Positions 1-13,274 of a stretch of DNA of 64,000 nt are shown here, piece by piece. Position 1 is the stretch's first letter. Each line of letters opens with the position of its first letter. The position numbers and the translations under genes are program-made. The stretch covers positions 27,636,871 through 27,700,870 of the forward strand of contig NC_068976.1 in the NCBI RefSeq assembly GCF_016808095.1, in the 5' to 3' direction. The stretch is from Vigna angularis (Eukaryota > Streptophyta > Magnoliopsida > Fabales > Fabaceae). The notes below the pieces were generated by a model, which was not told the DNA's origin, made no database searches, and saw nothing but the letters and a program-made list of their open reading frames with translations.

Positions 1-399
1 ATCAATACAATCAAACCGAACCAATAGAAACATATCCCATCTTAAACCAAAACTGAACAATAACCTCCATCCCAGAGACAAGGCCGAACGATTTGAATAC
101 TTTTTAGACTACATAACTGAACACTTAGTGTAAGACCGAACGATCTTCCACTTATACACAGAACAGGACCAAACGGTCTATTCTGAATAAGACTCATCAT
201 AAGCCGAACACTCGTAATAATATTTGGACGTTTACTGGTTACTCAACAATTACTACAGAACATTATTTCATTAGACATAACTCCTAAGAATGTACCGAAT
301 ACTAAAGAATACATATAATTTAGACTTAACCGAAAATCATAATATATATATATCAAAATGAGTAAGACCGAGCACTACTGAACTTATATCAAAATTAAG

Positions 400-466
<67 letters not shown>

Positions 467-720
467 CACAACTTATTTTCAATGAAGGATAAAGATAACA
501 TCTACGACTTTAAATATTATAGAATATATTAACTAAACTGATTAGGAAGCATAAAAAGAAAACTATACTTATATTGAACGCTTACTTACAAGTATACTAA
601 GAGAAAACCGATTGGTCATTAACTGAAATTCTCCACAGAAGAAGAATCTAGTCCAGACCGAATACCCAAGGATAAACCGAGCGGTCAATAATGACTCTCG
701 GTGACAACACAAAATTAAGC
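1..720. repeat. AT-rich DNA with scattered degenerate ACCGAACGGTC-like motifs
   Basis: Variants of a partly palindromic motif close to GACCGAACGGTC recur irregularly (for example near 81, 132, 170, 195, 368, 654 and 677), mixed with AT-rich sequence. No reading frame here looks like a gene. It resembles the degenerate repeats found in LTRs or UTRs of plant retrotransposons, but no LTR boundary could be found. From 720 to about 1800 I see only AT-rich DNA with no supported feature. Confidence 0.4.
402..462. repeat. (TA)n microsatellite
   Basis: About 61 bp of uninterrupted TA dinucleotides. Confidence 0.98.
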
Positions 721-1851
721 AACATAGTGTGGACTTAAAATCAAAACCCTATATCAATCCAGTTTCTCATCATTTAACTCATACACTCATACAACCAAAA
801 ACATACAGTAACAACAATACTTCATTTTCATCCAACGATCAGCAAACATGCAACCATTTAAATAAGAATCATAATCAAATTATATAAGCTTCCCTTACCT
901 CGAAACCCAGAAAACTGCTATGCTTCTACAATATTGCTTACACCGTCAGAACCTTTATACCCTCCTACAAACCTCTGATCGGTGCAGAGGAACCCATCAT
1001 AGAATCAAAGAAAAACTAGATTCAGAGGAGAGTTTGATGAATACATGCAAACTGAGCAGTGCTTGCATGTCAGAAAAATACATAAATCCTAAAAGGATGA
1101 AGGGGTTTAACTTACAAATTTCAAACAACCACTTGATCGGTTCAAAAGAGAGAGCTTGACACCAAAATTATTTAGGTGCTGCTTGAATGATGATCGGAGA
1201 AAAGGAAAGATAAGAATTTGTAGAGAGAAGATGGAGATTGTAGAGATAAGAAGGAGAAAAACTCAAAGTTTTGAAGAGAGAGAAAATGCATGCAGAAGTG
1301 ACTCAAACTTTTAAAATTTTTACTTATATATTACCCACAACAGATCGATTAGTTCTGCACACCTGTCTTCCACTTTCTGAAATTTTAAATCCTTTCTCCT
1401 ATACATGATTTCCACTAACTTAAGGTTTTTAAGGATTCTGACAAATATCATCCACACAGAATATTTTAATTTATATATTTTTTATATCTTTGTAGATAAA
1501 ATAAAATTATTCGCATAATTACATTAGATTAAACAAAATTTTGGAGCTTTTGAGATGTTAAAATTAAGCAATACCTAACATGAATTTATATAAAATAATA
1601 ATAATTTAGAAACGAGGAAAGGAAACTTTGAGAGTTGTTCCAGTGTTTTCTAGAATTGTGGAGAGTTTGAGGCAGGAAATTGTGGTACGCAGTCTTATTG
1701 GACTGGACTGGGCACGAAGATCCGATCCAATTCGAAACCCAATACGAGAGTGAACTGGATCTAAAAGTTAGGTTCATCTTTTGTTTCTTTCATTTCGTTT
1801 CAGGTTCAGATTCTTTGATCTGTGTTGCGTGGTTGTGCGGTAGTTGAGAAG

Positions 1852-4196
1852 ATGGGGAAACAGATTGTGCCGGTGAAATCGGTGATATACGCTCTCTCCC
1901 CTTTCCAGCAGAAGGTAATGACGGGTCTCTGGAAGGACTTGCCCACCAAGATTCATCACAAGGTCTCCGAGAATTGGATCAGCGCCACTCTCTTGCTCGG
2001 TCCCCTCGTTGGAACCTACGCGTAACTCCCTCTCTCTCTCTCTCTGTGTTAGGGTTTCCTTTTTACGCCATGATTATGTATTTTATGTTTATCGTTGTGA
2101 ATTCAATCGAGTGATGATGGATAGCTAAACATTTTCTTGTTGGTTTTGGACCGGAATTACTCGGTCCCTTTGTCGGCACCCGCAGTAATTCTCTCTACCT
2201 ATCTATCTGTGTTAGGGTTTCCCTCTTTCTATGTTTTACGCCATGGCTATGTATTACTTGTTCATCGTTGTGAATTCGGTCGAATGACGATGAAAATTCA
2301 AACTTTTTGTTGTTGGTTTGGACTGGAATTGGTCTGGAACCTTGCTAGAAGAAGGCGATGTGTTTTATTTGCCAGGGAAAAAAGGAACGAATATGTTTCA
2401 ATAAATACTGAATTTGTTGGTGATGAGCTTAGGGTTTATGGTATTGAAATTGGAAGGGGAGGAATAGTATAAACGCATAACCTAAAGATTTTGTGGCTAA
2501 AATTTAATTAACCTCAATTTATAATCTAATCATGGTTATAATAGTATTAGTCATGAATATGAGACAAGTAAAACTAGAAGACACGGCCATAACATCCACA
2601 AAACTCGCAATCAAGACTTTATGGATGCTTTCCTGAGGGTTAAAGATTGTAATTGACTAGTACTCCTGGGCCTTATTCCGTACATGTTAGTTGGTAAACT
2701 AAAAAACTCAGTGGGTGCTTCACCAGAGTCAAAATACAGTCACTTCCTGATCTCAATGTAACATCCACCCACCCACCCACAAGTCAGTGACATGGATGCA
2801 GGGCAGAGAGCCTTGATGAAGCCCTGTTCACCACCAGCAACTTAGTCTGATTGTTTCTGCTTTGGAAACTCCATTTGGGCAAACATGGTTTTACGCGTTA
2901 GTGATGTACACTCAGGCTTGGGGATTTGAAGAGACAAATGTGGTATGGGAGTAGAGATAGCCCTAAGACTAGGCACCCTTGAAAGGGGCATAAAACTTCT
3001 TCTGGTCCTTAATAAAAGATATCATTTAGAAGATATTGATGGTACTTTATATAAGCCATCTTATGATTTCTCGGAGGAAATTAATATATTATTTTTTCTC
3101 CATTTTTCCCATATTTATCAATTGGTGCATAGTGATTTCAAACTAAAATGTATTCACATCATTCACAATGGTCAATAACCAGCCAACTTATTTTTATTGG
3201 TTGCCCAGTCCTGTCTCTTAAATGGCATTGTGGGTAGATTTGAACCCCCCTGTTTGAGTGATTAGATAAGCTTGCTTGGTGTTGGTATAATTTAAATCTG
3301 AGTCTGTGGGGAATAATTGAATTGAAGCTCCCACACGGAAGTGCAATATTATGCGATCTCTTGAGGAAGATTGTAATCTAAACAACATTGGCGCTATATG
3401 TTACTATTAGCAGTGCAGTTGTGCAAAATTTTTTGTACATTTCCTCCCATGAAAAAAAAACTGAGAAAGAAAGAAAAAGGATTTGGGTGGAATGAATTGG
3501 TTCATTCCAATTCATCCTATTTTAAAATCAATGCATGTCTTATTATTCCACTGCATTATATTCCCTTCCCTCAATCTGATGTTATCCTCAGCAACCATTC
3601 TGCAATTTTTTTTCTATTAAAAGTTATGAGTAAACAAAATTTAACTACATTTTTTATTTGGTATTGGACTTAAAATAGCCAGTAATTCTATGGAGAGGTG
3701 GATTTGAAGATGAGAAAATGAATGCTGGATTAGTTTGTCTGTAATATAGAAAATTACGCTAATCATATGGAAAGTTTCGTTAAATACACTTTCTGCTTAT
3801 ATTAAGTTCTGTAATAAGTGTTTAGTGTAATGTTTTTCAAACAATTGCGGAAAGTTAGTGTAATGTAATCGTGGTGACAGATAATTTTTTTAAACAATTA
3901 AGGAATGTTAATTTATGGCTTGAATAAGCAAACAATGTATGTGTGTAATTTGACAAAATTCAAAGAGTAGTTAGTATAGTTTACTCTATAATATATCCTG
4001 TCATGAATCTCTAAGTGCATCTCATGGTGACAAGTTCAACCTTTTGAGTGATTCACCTCTCCATTAGCTGAGTAGAGCTTTGATTGACCAACCATCTCTC
4101 TGATGCTGGTTAAGTTGTATGTCTGATATAGTTTTGGATGGATGCAGGTATGTTCAGAACTACCTGGAAAAGGAGAAGCTTCATCACAGGTACTGA
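1852..4196 (+). CDS. QCR8: Cytochrome b-c1 complex subunit 8 (complex III), two exons
   Basis: Small membrane-anchored subunit of mitochondrial ubiquinol-cytochrome c reductase, which passes electrons from ubiquinol to cytochrome c in the inner membrane. Exon 1 is 1852-2021 and exon 2 is 4148-4196, giving 72 residues, the usual length of the plant protein. Exon 1 holds the conserved stretch from MGKQ through ALSPFQQKVM, GLWKDLP and ENWISATLLLGPL, which includes the single membrane segment. Exon 2 supplies YVQNYLEKEKLHHRY and the TGA. The junction splits an alanine codon (GC|G) at a GT donor (2022) and a TGCAG acceptor (4147). I chose the ATG at 1852 over an upstream in-frame ATG at 1822 because family members start with MGKQ. 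Without splicing, the frame stops four bases into the intron. Family assignment is by recognition and is secure. Confidence 0.95.
2022..4147 (+). other. Intron 1 of QCR8
   Basis: A 2.1-kb intron. It opens with a CT-rich run (about 2028-2046) and contains a degenerate copy of the exon-intron border (separate entry) and a short CCCA repeat near 2765-2780. Open frames at 2137-2472, 2945-3178 and 3398-3673 have no recognisable product and are treated as chance. Confidence 0.85.
2137..2300 (+). repeat. Degenerate tandem copy of the QCR8 exon 1 end and intron start
   Basis: The stretch from about 2155 onward resembles 1995-2110. Both have a CTCGGTCCC segment, a run corresponding to exon codons GTYA, a CT-rich tract, then GTGTTAGGGTTTCC, ACGCCATG, TATGTATT, ATCGTTGTGAATTC and TCGA(G/A)TGA. 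The copy has a point-mutated border (CGCAGTAATTC where the gene has CGCGTAACTCC), so it no longer offers the same splice donor. It records a local duplication of roughly 150 bp. Confidence 0.75.
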
Positions 4197-6836
4197 GTTC
4201 TTGCAAGAGCTGATTGGATAAGCTTCAAGTTTGTTGCCTTGCACTTGTTTACGCACCTAATAATGTTGACACAAACTTGCTCTTACCCTTGTTTTGAGAT
4301 GTCTCGAGTTTTTAGCCTAACTTTCAGTGTTCATTGATGTTCTATTTCATTTTCCTATTTTATACTACTTTATATTTTGGAAGGCAATTTACGTGTTTTG
4401 TCAATAATGCCAGAATTAGTTTGTGTTGTATTTTTTAATTCCATGCATCATGAAAATGTGATAGCTGGAGTAAAAGATAAAAAATTTATTTGATCGATAT
4501 CTTATTTAAAATCAGAAAATATTTAGTAGTTTTATAAAGGATCAAATTCCATATAATGCAGATTAGCATTTTGTTTTATAATTGGTGACAATCACAAGTC
4601 ATTTTATAATTTTTCTAATTTCTAATTTATTCAGTGGGTCTATTTTAAACGATGTAAGTCTGAATTGGACACTTGCTAGCATTTCATTTGGGCACTAATA
4701 GATATTATATTATCAAGAGAGGTTGTACTACTAATTGCTCAATCTTATTAGTACAAAATTAGATTTTGTTCATTAATAGAGTTGAAAAACATCTAGTAAA
4801 ATATCATATCAACTAACGCGTCATCAGCACTTCTACAGGCATGAGAAGTTTTTTATATATAGAAAAGAACACTTAATTTCGGAACTCTAAGGACGTCCTA
4901 ATTTTAAGTTTATTTTAATTGATTTTCATGCTTTATCACTTTTACAAATGAATATTTAAACTTTAATTTTGTTCCAATTATCCTTAAAGTTTTCTTGTTT
5001 TTGGTGTATAAACATTTAGAGTTTTAATTGTTAATTGATACTTAAAACTTATCAAACTTTTCTAGATAAAATTGTCATCAATTTTAAATTAAATTATAAA
5101 TTCTTAAATAAAAATCTGAATCTGTAGATTCTCAATTTATTGTTCAAAATAAAATTAAGTTTTAAGAGATAATACTATCTTAATCAACAAATTAAATCAA
5201 AGTAAAAGATTATTTCCTATACAACAAAACATCATACTCGACTAAAAATTATTTATAAAAATCAAATAGATTATTCTCAATTAAATATGATTGACATTTG
5301 ATGTAAAGGATTTAACACAAATTTACTAGAAAAGCTATATGATAAAAGATTGATAAGTTTTAAGGATTAATTAGAATAAAATTCGATTCTATTTATGCAA
5401 AACAAGTTTAAAGATCGACTGGGATAAAAATTACAGCTTAAAATTTGTGAATGTAATTAAAATTGAAGATAATTAAAATAAAACTAAAATTTAACGTGTA
5501 TATTTGTAAAAAGAGTAAATTTTAACGAAATTAACTACTCTTTAATATTTTTTCAGCCAACGAAATTTCAATGCAAAGGGAAAGGGCATTTGTCTCTTTT
5601 AAGATGAAGGAATGTACTTAAACAATGCTATAATTATTGATTGATAATTTGATGATTAATATGGCAATATACTTCAAAACACGTGTATGACATTCTAAGT
5701 TATTATAATCTAAGGATGTAACTTTCTAAACAAAAGACTTGTGACAAGAGGTTAACTAGTTTTCTATGCATTCTTACATTTATTTTTAAAACCAAGGAAA
5801 ATATTTTTTTAAAATTTGATTTTTTGTATTAAAAAAAGTATATTCTCTTTACTACACCACCAACATATGGGCATCATAGTCATATTTTAACTAAAAATGA
5901 GAGAAGAAAAAACTAAAATTCTATTTTAAAAACTACATGTTCATTGATGTTTTTGAAATTGGTGAAAATTACAACTAAAAATCACGCTAAACAAAAGCTT
6001 TAGTTCATAATTATAATCCATATATACATTGTTATTTTACGGAAAAAAAAACTAAACTTAAAGAAAGAAAGAAGAAACAAAATGATGTATCATTTTACAT
6101 AAAATTGAAAAGGACAAGTGGTAGGAGGTTTAAGTATTTGTGTAACGTTCTATATTTAAGTTCCTTGTTGCTATTGTCGTAAAATATAAAACCCTCAACT
6201 TTAAAAACTGCACAAGACATTAAGTTCTTCTGTCACATTGAAACCAAACTTCCTAAAATAAAGGAAAGCAGATTGTTACTTTTATTTTTTAATTACACCA
6301 CTCTCCACATATATGTAGAACACGAACAGTTTAAATCTTCCATGAACTCACTTCAATTCTGTTTCTCAAAACGAGAAAGTGCTGTCAATATAAAGATAGA
6401 ATGATAAGTTTTGGTGTCAATTTCTATAATTAAGGGATTAAATTGATGAAACTTATGATTTGAAACAACCAATCTAGTCAACTAAAAAAATCTTTATTGA
6501 ATCAATTACTCTTCATTTCGTCATCCGTTGTTTGGTTCAACTGCAACTTAAAAAATGTTCATGTATGGGAGCACAACACAAAGAAATTATAAGTCAAACC
6601 TTCCAAATTTTAATAGTTTGCAGCAACCACAGCAGTGACAACATGGGGCATGCAGCATTCAGCATGCTTGTTCCCGAGTGTCATTGTTATTTGGTCAAAT
6701 GCCCCACTTTGAATAAATTTCTCAACAAGCAAGAGCTTGTATGAACAGCACCAAGAAGCATGATGGGTGGTTCTACAAGGGCTGTCTGATAACGTTAAAG
6801 TTACTTTAGAAACCAAAATCTAAAAGCTGTGAATGA
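4197..6836. other. Intergenic AT-rich region
   Basis: The first 100-150 bases are the probable 3' UTR of QCR8. The rest is very AT-rich, with no frame of recognisable product and no clear transposon ends. The final few hundred bases must hold the promoter and 5' UTR of the MTP gene, but I cannot name a specific element. Confidence 0.6.
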
Positions 6837-9662
6837 ATGGATGAGAATAACAGTTCAAGGCCACTACTGGGGAACCAGAACCATGGTGGAAACTCTTTTA
6901 ATTCCCTTAGAACAACTTTCTTGTCCAAGCTTCCTGATAAGGTCCGTTGTGGCCTAGACTTTGAGTCTCCCTTTGAGTTTGATCATAATTTCTCCAATAC
7001 CACCCAGTTAACCCAAGGTATCTCTCTCGGAATATTAGACTTGTATGGTACCATGGCTTAGTCTTTTAAGCATACATTGAAAACAACCTTTTTGCAGATT
7101 CAATGTTGTGTTGTGGTCATTCTCAGTGGAGATTCAATGTTTTGATTGCTTTACTTTGTCATAGAGCCATGATCTGTATTCCAAGCATAAAGTTTTATCT
7201 TCTTTGAAGTGATATGTTTTCCATATTTATAGGAGAGAAAGAATATTATGAAAGGCAATTTGCTACTCTGAAGTCATTTGAAGAAGTTGACTCCATAGTA
7301 ACATTGGACTGCACTGATGCAGAAGACATTGAAAAGCAAGCCCAACATGAACGAGCAATGAAGATTTCTAATTATGCAAATGCAGCTTTATTGGCATTGA
7401 AGGTGATATATTAATGTGATGTAGATATTCATTTATTCATGAAACTTCGAGTAGTTTTTCTGAATAGATAAGGCTTGCTGTTAATTAGTCCAGGTTCCAT
7501 TAGTTATAAACCTATGTATCATCGTTAATAGGATTCACTTCATGCAAGTGAAATTTCATATGAAGAAGTTTCTGACAATTGATTAGTATAAGTTCCTTTA
7601 ATGTTTGTTGTTTTATGTATCATAGTTGTTTGTACTGTTTGCTAAATAACTATATATTCATATACACATCCAGATTTATGTGACTATAAGGAGTGGATCA
7701 ATAGCTGTTGCAGCATCAACGTTGGATTCTCTGCTTGATTTCATGGCTGGTGGCATACTTTGGTTCACCCACCTTGCAATGAAGGATATAAACATGTATA
7801 AATACCCAATTGGGAAGTTGAGGGTGCAGCCAGTGGGAATTATTATCTTTGCTGCAGTCATGGCGACACTTGGTGAGTTGAATTGATTTAGCCTATTCCT
7901 TGCTTCCAAACGGTTCATTTATAAATGCTTATTTAATGTCATTATCTAAAATATTTCCTTCTCCAAACAGGTTCATGCAGCAAAGTTGTTTGTGTTTCAA
8001 TCATTTGATGCTTTCATCTACATTCTCTTTTTCCTTTGATGAGTATGCTGGATGCAGATTACAATGATGAACTCATGCAAAACTTTCCCATCTTGCAATT
8101 TCTAAATTCATTTTTGATACTTCAAGATTAATTAAAGTATTCACAAAGAAACATTACATGCTCAGCTTTCTGAGCTATTGCTGATATGCATAGAATCTGA
8201 CTAGTTGGGAGTTCCATTGTTCTTTGTAAACATAAAGATCATATCCTTTTGCTACAGGCTTTCAGGTACTAATCACATCTACACAACAACTGATAGAAAA
8301 CAGTCCTCCTGAGAAGATGTCTTATGATAAACTGGTATGGTTGTACTTAGTTATGATATTTGCAACATTGGTGAAGCTTGCACTCTGGCTTTATTGTAGA
8401 AGCTCAGGAAGCAAAATTGTCCGTGCCTATGCAGATGTATGTGTCTTTATCTTTTTATAATAAACTGCTCAATGAATAATGAACTAAATCAAGAGGTTGC
8501 TGTAACATCTACTTTAAGTACGCTGTGAGCTCTTTCAATAGGAGGTTTTTTATCTTGTGGGCTTTTTTGACCCCAACTCACTTGAATCAGGGCCAAACCC
8601 CATGGAGTGTGCCAAATTAACAATTCTAATCTTACAAATGCCAACTTGCAGGATCACCACTTTGATGTTGTAACAAATGTGATTGGATTAGTTGCAGCTG
8701 TTCTTGGTGATAAATTTTACTGGTGGATTGACCCGGTTGGAGCTATTCTACTTTCAATTTACACTATCACAAATTGGTCTGGCACTGTGATAGAAAATGC
8801 AGGTAAAAAACTTAGACACAGTTCTTTAAGTATTTTTGCTAGTGTTCCTCTTTAACCAGAACTGAGTTTTTCTTCAATAACCTGTGCTGTCTATGATAAA
8901 GAATTGAAATTTCAATTTTGTTTAGAGATTACTACAGTAACTGCAACACAAATGTCCTTTTTTTAATATATAGAAAAGTAAACATGAATGGTTTATATGC
9001 AAAATTAATTAGTGGAGGTTTCATTTTGTTAAACTTACAGTTTCACTAGTGGGACAATCTGCATCTCCTGAAGTTCTGCAGAAGCTGACATATCTTGCCG
9101 TAATGCACTCTCATCAAATTAAGCGCATTGACACTGTCCGCGCCTACACATTTGGTGTTCTATATTTTGCGGAGGTATAAATATATATATATAAGAAAAG
9201 AAAAGTATTGTGAATACAGACATTACAAGAAAGGAAAAATCATGAGAGCAATGGTTCTCATTTCTTCTATGTATATAACACAAGGGGGTGTGCGGATTAA
9301 AAGCTAAGGCATAGAATTTAGTATCATAAGAAGGATTTCTTAGACTTTAAATCTAACTTAACCTACAAAAATCAGCTTGTAAAGTAAAGTTTACGTCTTT
9401 ATTATTTCTAGTCAACATCACTTCCAACATTTCTCTTGGTAAGTTCTGGAAGATGTTATAATTTTGGTTCTATTGGTTTCAGGTTGACATTGAACTGCCG
9501 GAGGATTTACCCTTAAAAGAAGCACATGCCATTGGAGAGAGCCTTCAGATAAAGCTAGAGAAACTTCCAGAAGTTGAGAGAGCATTTGTTCATCTAGACT
9601 TCGAATGTGATCACAAACCAGAACACTCAGTTCTTAGCAAACTTCCAGATACTCGGCCTTAA
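6837..9662 (+). CDS. MTP9/10: Metal tolerance protein, Mn-type cation diffusion facilitator (MTP9/10 group), seven exons
   Basis: Proton-coupled antiporter family that moves Mn2+ or related divalent cations out of the cytosol into endomembrane compartments (role from family knowledge). Exons: 6837-7017, 7233-7402, 7674-7872, 8258-8436, 8652-8802, 9041-9174 and 9483-9662, all with GT..AG borders and compatible phases. The product is 397 residues. Residues about 1-70 are a soluble N-terminal region ending in [17 protein letters not shown]. The first membrane segments follow, with DSLLD in [13 protein letters not shown]; the later DHHFD in [13 protein letters not shown] is the second DxxxD metal-site motif of Mn-CDFs. 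The cytosolic C-terminal domain holds [24 protein letters not shown] and [16 protein letters not shown]. All exons are intact and look functional. The match is closest to Arabidopsis MTP9 and MTP10; I cannot separate these two. Confidence 0.93.
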
Positions 9663-11060
9663 GTGCATTTGAAGACCATGTAGAATAAGTGTAAACTTCT
9701 CAAGTTTAACCTTCATTTGTGGTATGAATACAAGGAATAAAAGATCAATATACACTTGTATGTTTCTATGAAAATCTCCAATTGCATCTTACATGAGTGT
9801 AAAACGTTATATTGTTGACACATCCATTATCTATATCTATATAATAAAAACAAAGACATTAGTCCTTCAAAAGTCTAAGTTTCTTGAACTTCTATCATTA
9901 AGCATGTAAGTAATTTAACACATTATTACGCCTTCTTGTAAATTGTGTTTGGAAAGAACAAAAACTATTAACTTATATGACAAGGTTATATATTAGGTTG
10001 ACCAAGAGGTGGCAAAACGTTAAGACACCTTAAGGATTTAATCTTTATTCTCGAAATAAAAATTGATTTTCATACCTTAAAATTTTTATCTCATCTTTAT
10101 CAAAAAAGCGAATATATTCCAAAGCCAAATATGAAAAAAGAAATTATACATGTATAAAAGAGTTAAAAATAAATAAATAAAAGTTTTTATATTACTTAAT
10201 AAAATTAAATATATTTTAATAATTTTAAATAGAAATAAGAAAAATATGTATATATTCGTTCTTATCCTTCTCGTCATATCCAATTTAAAAAGAATATATA
10301 TATTAAAATGGAGACAAATATATACATTGTTAAAATCAGGACAAGTTTAATCACTATCGAGATAGCTCATTTGTCATCTCTTATGGTAACTTTGTTTGAA
10401 GAGCTCATATTTTATAAGCTATAAAGTACTTAACAAGTTACATGTTGTTAGCTTATAGCTTTTAACACAATTAGTAACTTCCTTAATTTTCTTTCATTAA
10501 TATCATTTTGTATTTTAATATATTTTTGAATTATCTTTGATTTATTTTTACCTATTTTCAATTACATATATGAAATATTTATATTAATCAATACATTATT
10601 TTTAGTTTATGTTAAGTTAGGTACTACAAGAATGTGGAAAATTAGTTGGCAACTGTTTAGTGTAAAACATTACTAGAGTCGATTTAACCAAATTTAATTT
10701 AATATTATTTACTTTTAATTTTTTTTTAAAAAGGCAAAATCATAGTTAGTGTAAATGAAGTTAAATTATTTATAAAAAAAAACTTAATATTGTTACATAA
10801 AAATCTTATTATTGGTTTAACAAACAAGTTTTTAAATATATTTTATGTAGATATGAAAATGTTAACGTCCGACTAAGTCGACGTTGAAAAGAATAAAATA
10901 TTAAAAATAAAATTTAATTACTTCTTTTGTTCCCATTTTAGTTAATAATTTGTAAGTATGTTTTCAATTTTATTTTTGTTTCAATCAAGTTTTATTTTTC
11001 AAAAAATTAACACATTGTTTTTTTAGTGTACAAACAACATTAAAGACATGTATTTTTTTT
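9663..11060. other. Intergenic AT-rich region
   Basis: Downstream flank of the MTP gene. No coding similarity seen. Around 10,865-10,890 a CGTCCGACTAAGTCGACGTTG segment resembles subterminal repeats of plant CACTA elements, but no paired ends were found. Poly-T and poly-A tracts are common. Confidence 0.55.
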
Positions 11061-11069
11061 TTTTTTTTA

Positions 11070-11580
11070 AAATTGACTTAAGCATTCAAGCGTCTAACAC
11101 TCCAAACGGTTTAAAACCCCATATTGTCTACCATCTCAAACACGTCTAATACTCTAAACGCGTTTAACATCTTAGATAGTTTAAACCCTAGATAGTCTAA
11201 CATCCTAGGCGGTCTAATACTCCAAGCAGACTAACACCCTAGAGGCGTCTAACACCCCAAACGCGCCTAACACCTCAGATTGTCTAACATCCGAGACAAT
11301 CTAACCCCAAATGCGTATAACATCCCAACTAGTATAACACCCTAGACACGTCTAACGCCCTAGACGAAAGGTCATATGGGGTGTAACTGATTTGTAAGAC
11401 GATGGATGGTCTGGGGGGTATAATTGAGTTGTTAGACGATGGGTTGTCTATGGGTGTAACTAAGATGTTAGACAATGTGAATGGGCCACTTGGGACTTAG
11501 GATGAGTTGTTAGACGATGGGTAGTCTGGGCGTTACGAAATGTTTTATAGTTTACTCATGACATCCTAAAATGGGGTGTT
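11070..11580. repeat. Degenerate minisatellite of TCTAACACC(C) units
   Basis: In 11,078-11,370, units of about 15-20 bp repeat with the core (G)TCTAACACCCTAGACG in many variants. In 11,375-11,545 the theme appears in opposite orientation as GTTAGACGATGG with TGTCTGGG. No coding potential. A similar field lies at 58,490-58,690. Confidence 0.75.
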
Positions 11581-11582
11581 AC

Positions 11583-12340
11583 AAAAGGCGTGAAGAGCTC
11601 AATCTTGGAAGAGCTCGACTGAAAGAGCTCATTCTTGGAGAGCTTGATCTTGAAGGAACTTGGTTGAAGGAGCTCAAAGAGCTTGGTTGAGGGAGATCGA
11701 CCTTGGAGAGCTTAGTTGGCAAAGCTTGGTTTAGAGGAGCTCGGCTTGGAGGAGCTTAGCCTGGGGGAGCTCGGCCGGGGAAGCTCGGCCTACAAGAACT
11801 CAGCCTAACGGGAGCTCGACCTAAAGGGACCTCGCCTAAAGGGACCTCGGCCTATGAGAGCTTGGCTTGGAGGAGCTCGACGTATCGGGAGCTCGACTTA
11901 TAGAGCTTGACTTAAAGGACCTTAGCCTAAGTGAGAGCTCGACCTTAAGGGAGAACTCAACCTCGATGGAGAGTTCAACTTTGAGGGAAAGCTCAACCTT
12001 AAGAGCTCGGCTTGAAAGAGATCTATTTAGATATCTCGACCTTAAGAGCTTACTTGGAAGAGCTCGACCTGGACAACTGGCTTAGAGCAATTCGACCTAG
12101 GTGACCTCGACTTAGGGGAGTTTGGCTTGGAGGAGCTCAGTCTCAAGGAACTCGGCTTGGAGGAGCTTGACCTAACAGAAGCTCGCCCTAGAATAGGTTG
12201 GCCTGAAGGGAGCATGACCTAGAAAGCTTGGCCAAGAGGAGTTCGACTTAGGAAAGCTTGACTTGGAAGAGCTCGAACTAGAGGAGTTTAGCCTGTAAGA
12301 ATTAGACTTACAGAGTTAGGCCTAGGTGAACTCGTCTTAA
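11583..12340. repeat. Degenerate minisatellite of GAGCTCGGCCT-like units
   Basis: About 750 bp composed of 15-20 bp units, each with a core close to GGAGCTCGGCCTGGA. Many carry the palindrome GAGCTC or a one-base variant. The 72-residue open frame at 11,867-12,085 only reads through the repeat and shows repeated leucine, serine and glutamate, so it is not called a gene. Confidence 0.85.
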
Positions 12341-12829
12341 TTATTTAATTATTCGTATGTACTTTATTTTACATTGAAATAAAAAGTTATATGATAAGGG
12401 TTAAATAAGTTTTTTTTTTTTAATTTTAAGTGAATTTTTTTTTTAATTTTAAGTGATCTTTTTTTAATTTTAGTTTAATTTTGTTTTTTAATTTTAGAAA
12501 CATATGACTGTTTGAAATATTTTTGTTTTAATGATAATTGAAAGACGTGTTTTAAGTATTAAATAAATTTAAAAGAATTTTGTTAAAAATAATAAATTTA
12601 TATATTTATAAAGTTAAAGAAATAAATTGAATCAAAATTTTAAAATTAAATTAATTTTAATTTTTACAAGACAAAATCACATTTAATCTTAATATTTTAA
12701 TCGGCTGTGTTTTATTTTATAGTATGCTGTTATAAATAATTTTGAAACAAAAATAGTAAAAATAGTTAAAAGGTTTCTAAAAATATTTTTCTTTGTATAT
12801 ACTTAACAATGTACTAATAGAGGGTCAAA
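12341..12829. other. AT-rich spacer
   Basis: Poly-T tracts and AT-rich sequence between the minisatellite and the duplicated B3 unit. Nothing else seen. Confidence 0.6.
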
Positions 12830-13274
12830 GTTGATATCCACGGGAATTTTGAATATCAAATTCCCACTTACTACTTCCCTCCTAAAGAAGGTCTATTCAC
12901 TCCACTGGTTTCGGTACTGATAATTTCTTCTTTATTATTTTCTTCAATTTCTTTCGCAGCCTTTCTTCTACTTTCTTACTGTGGGTTCTATGTTTTGTGC
13001 GCAAAGCTTCACTCTAATATATTTCACAACCTCCATCACTTCCAATTTGTGCAGGACTCATTTTAGTGACTATCCTGTTACAAAAGTTATTGCAAACTTC
13101 TTTTCCGAATAGAAAGAACTGACAAAACATAAAAAGCTTTAAACTTTTGTCTTTTTATAACACGTCCTTGGAAAATATTTCTGTTTTTTTTTTCCTATGG
13201 ATAATAGTTGGTGAGTTATTTTGGATACATGACATTTGATGTAAGTTGTTGCATTGTGTCTTGTGCATCAGCAG

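Noticed and set aside
2137..2472. 111-residue ORF in the QCR8 intron
   Set aside because: It overlaps the degenerate duplication, has no recognisable domain and lies in an intron.
11867..12085. 72-residue ORF
   Set aside because: It only translates the GAGCTC minisatellite.
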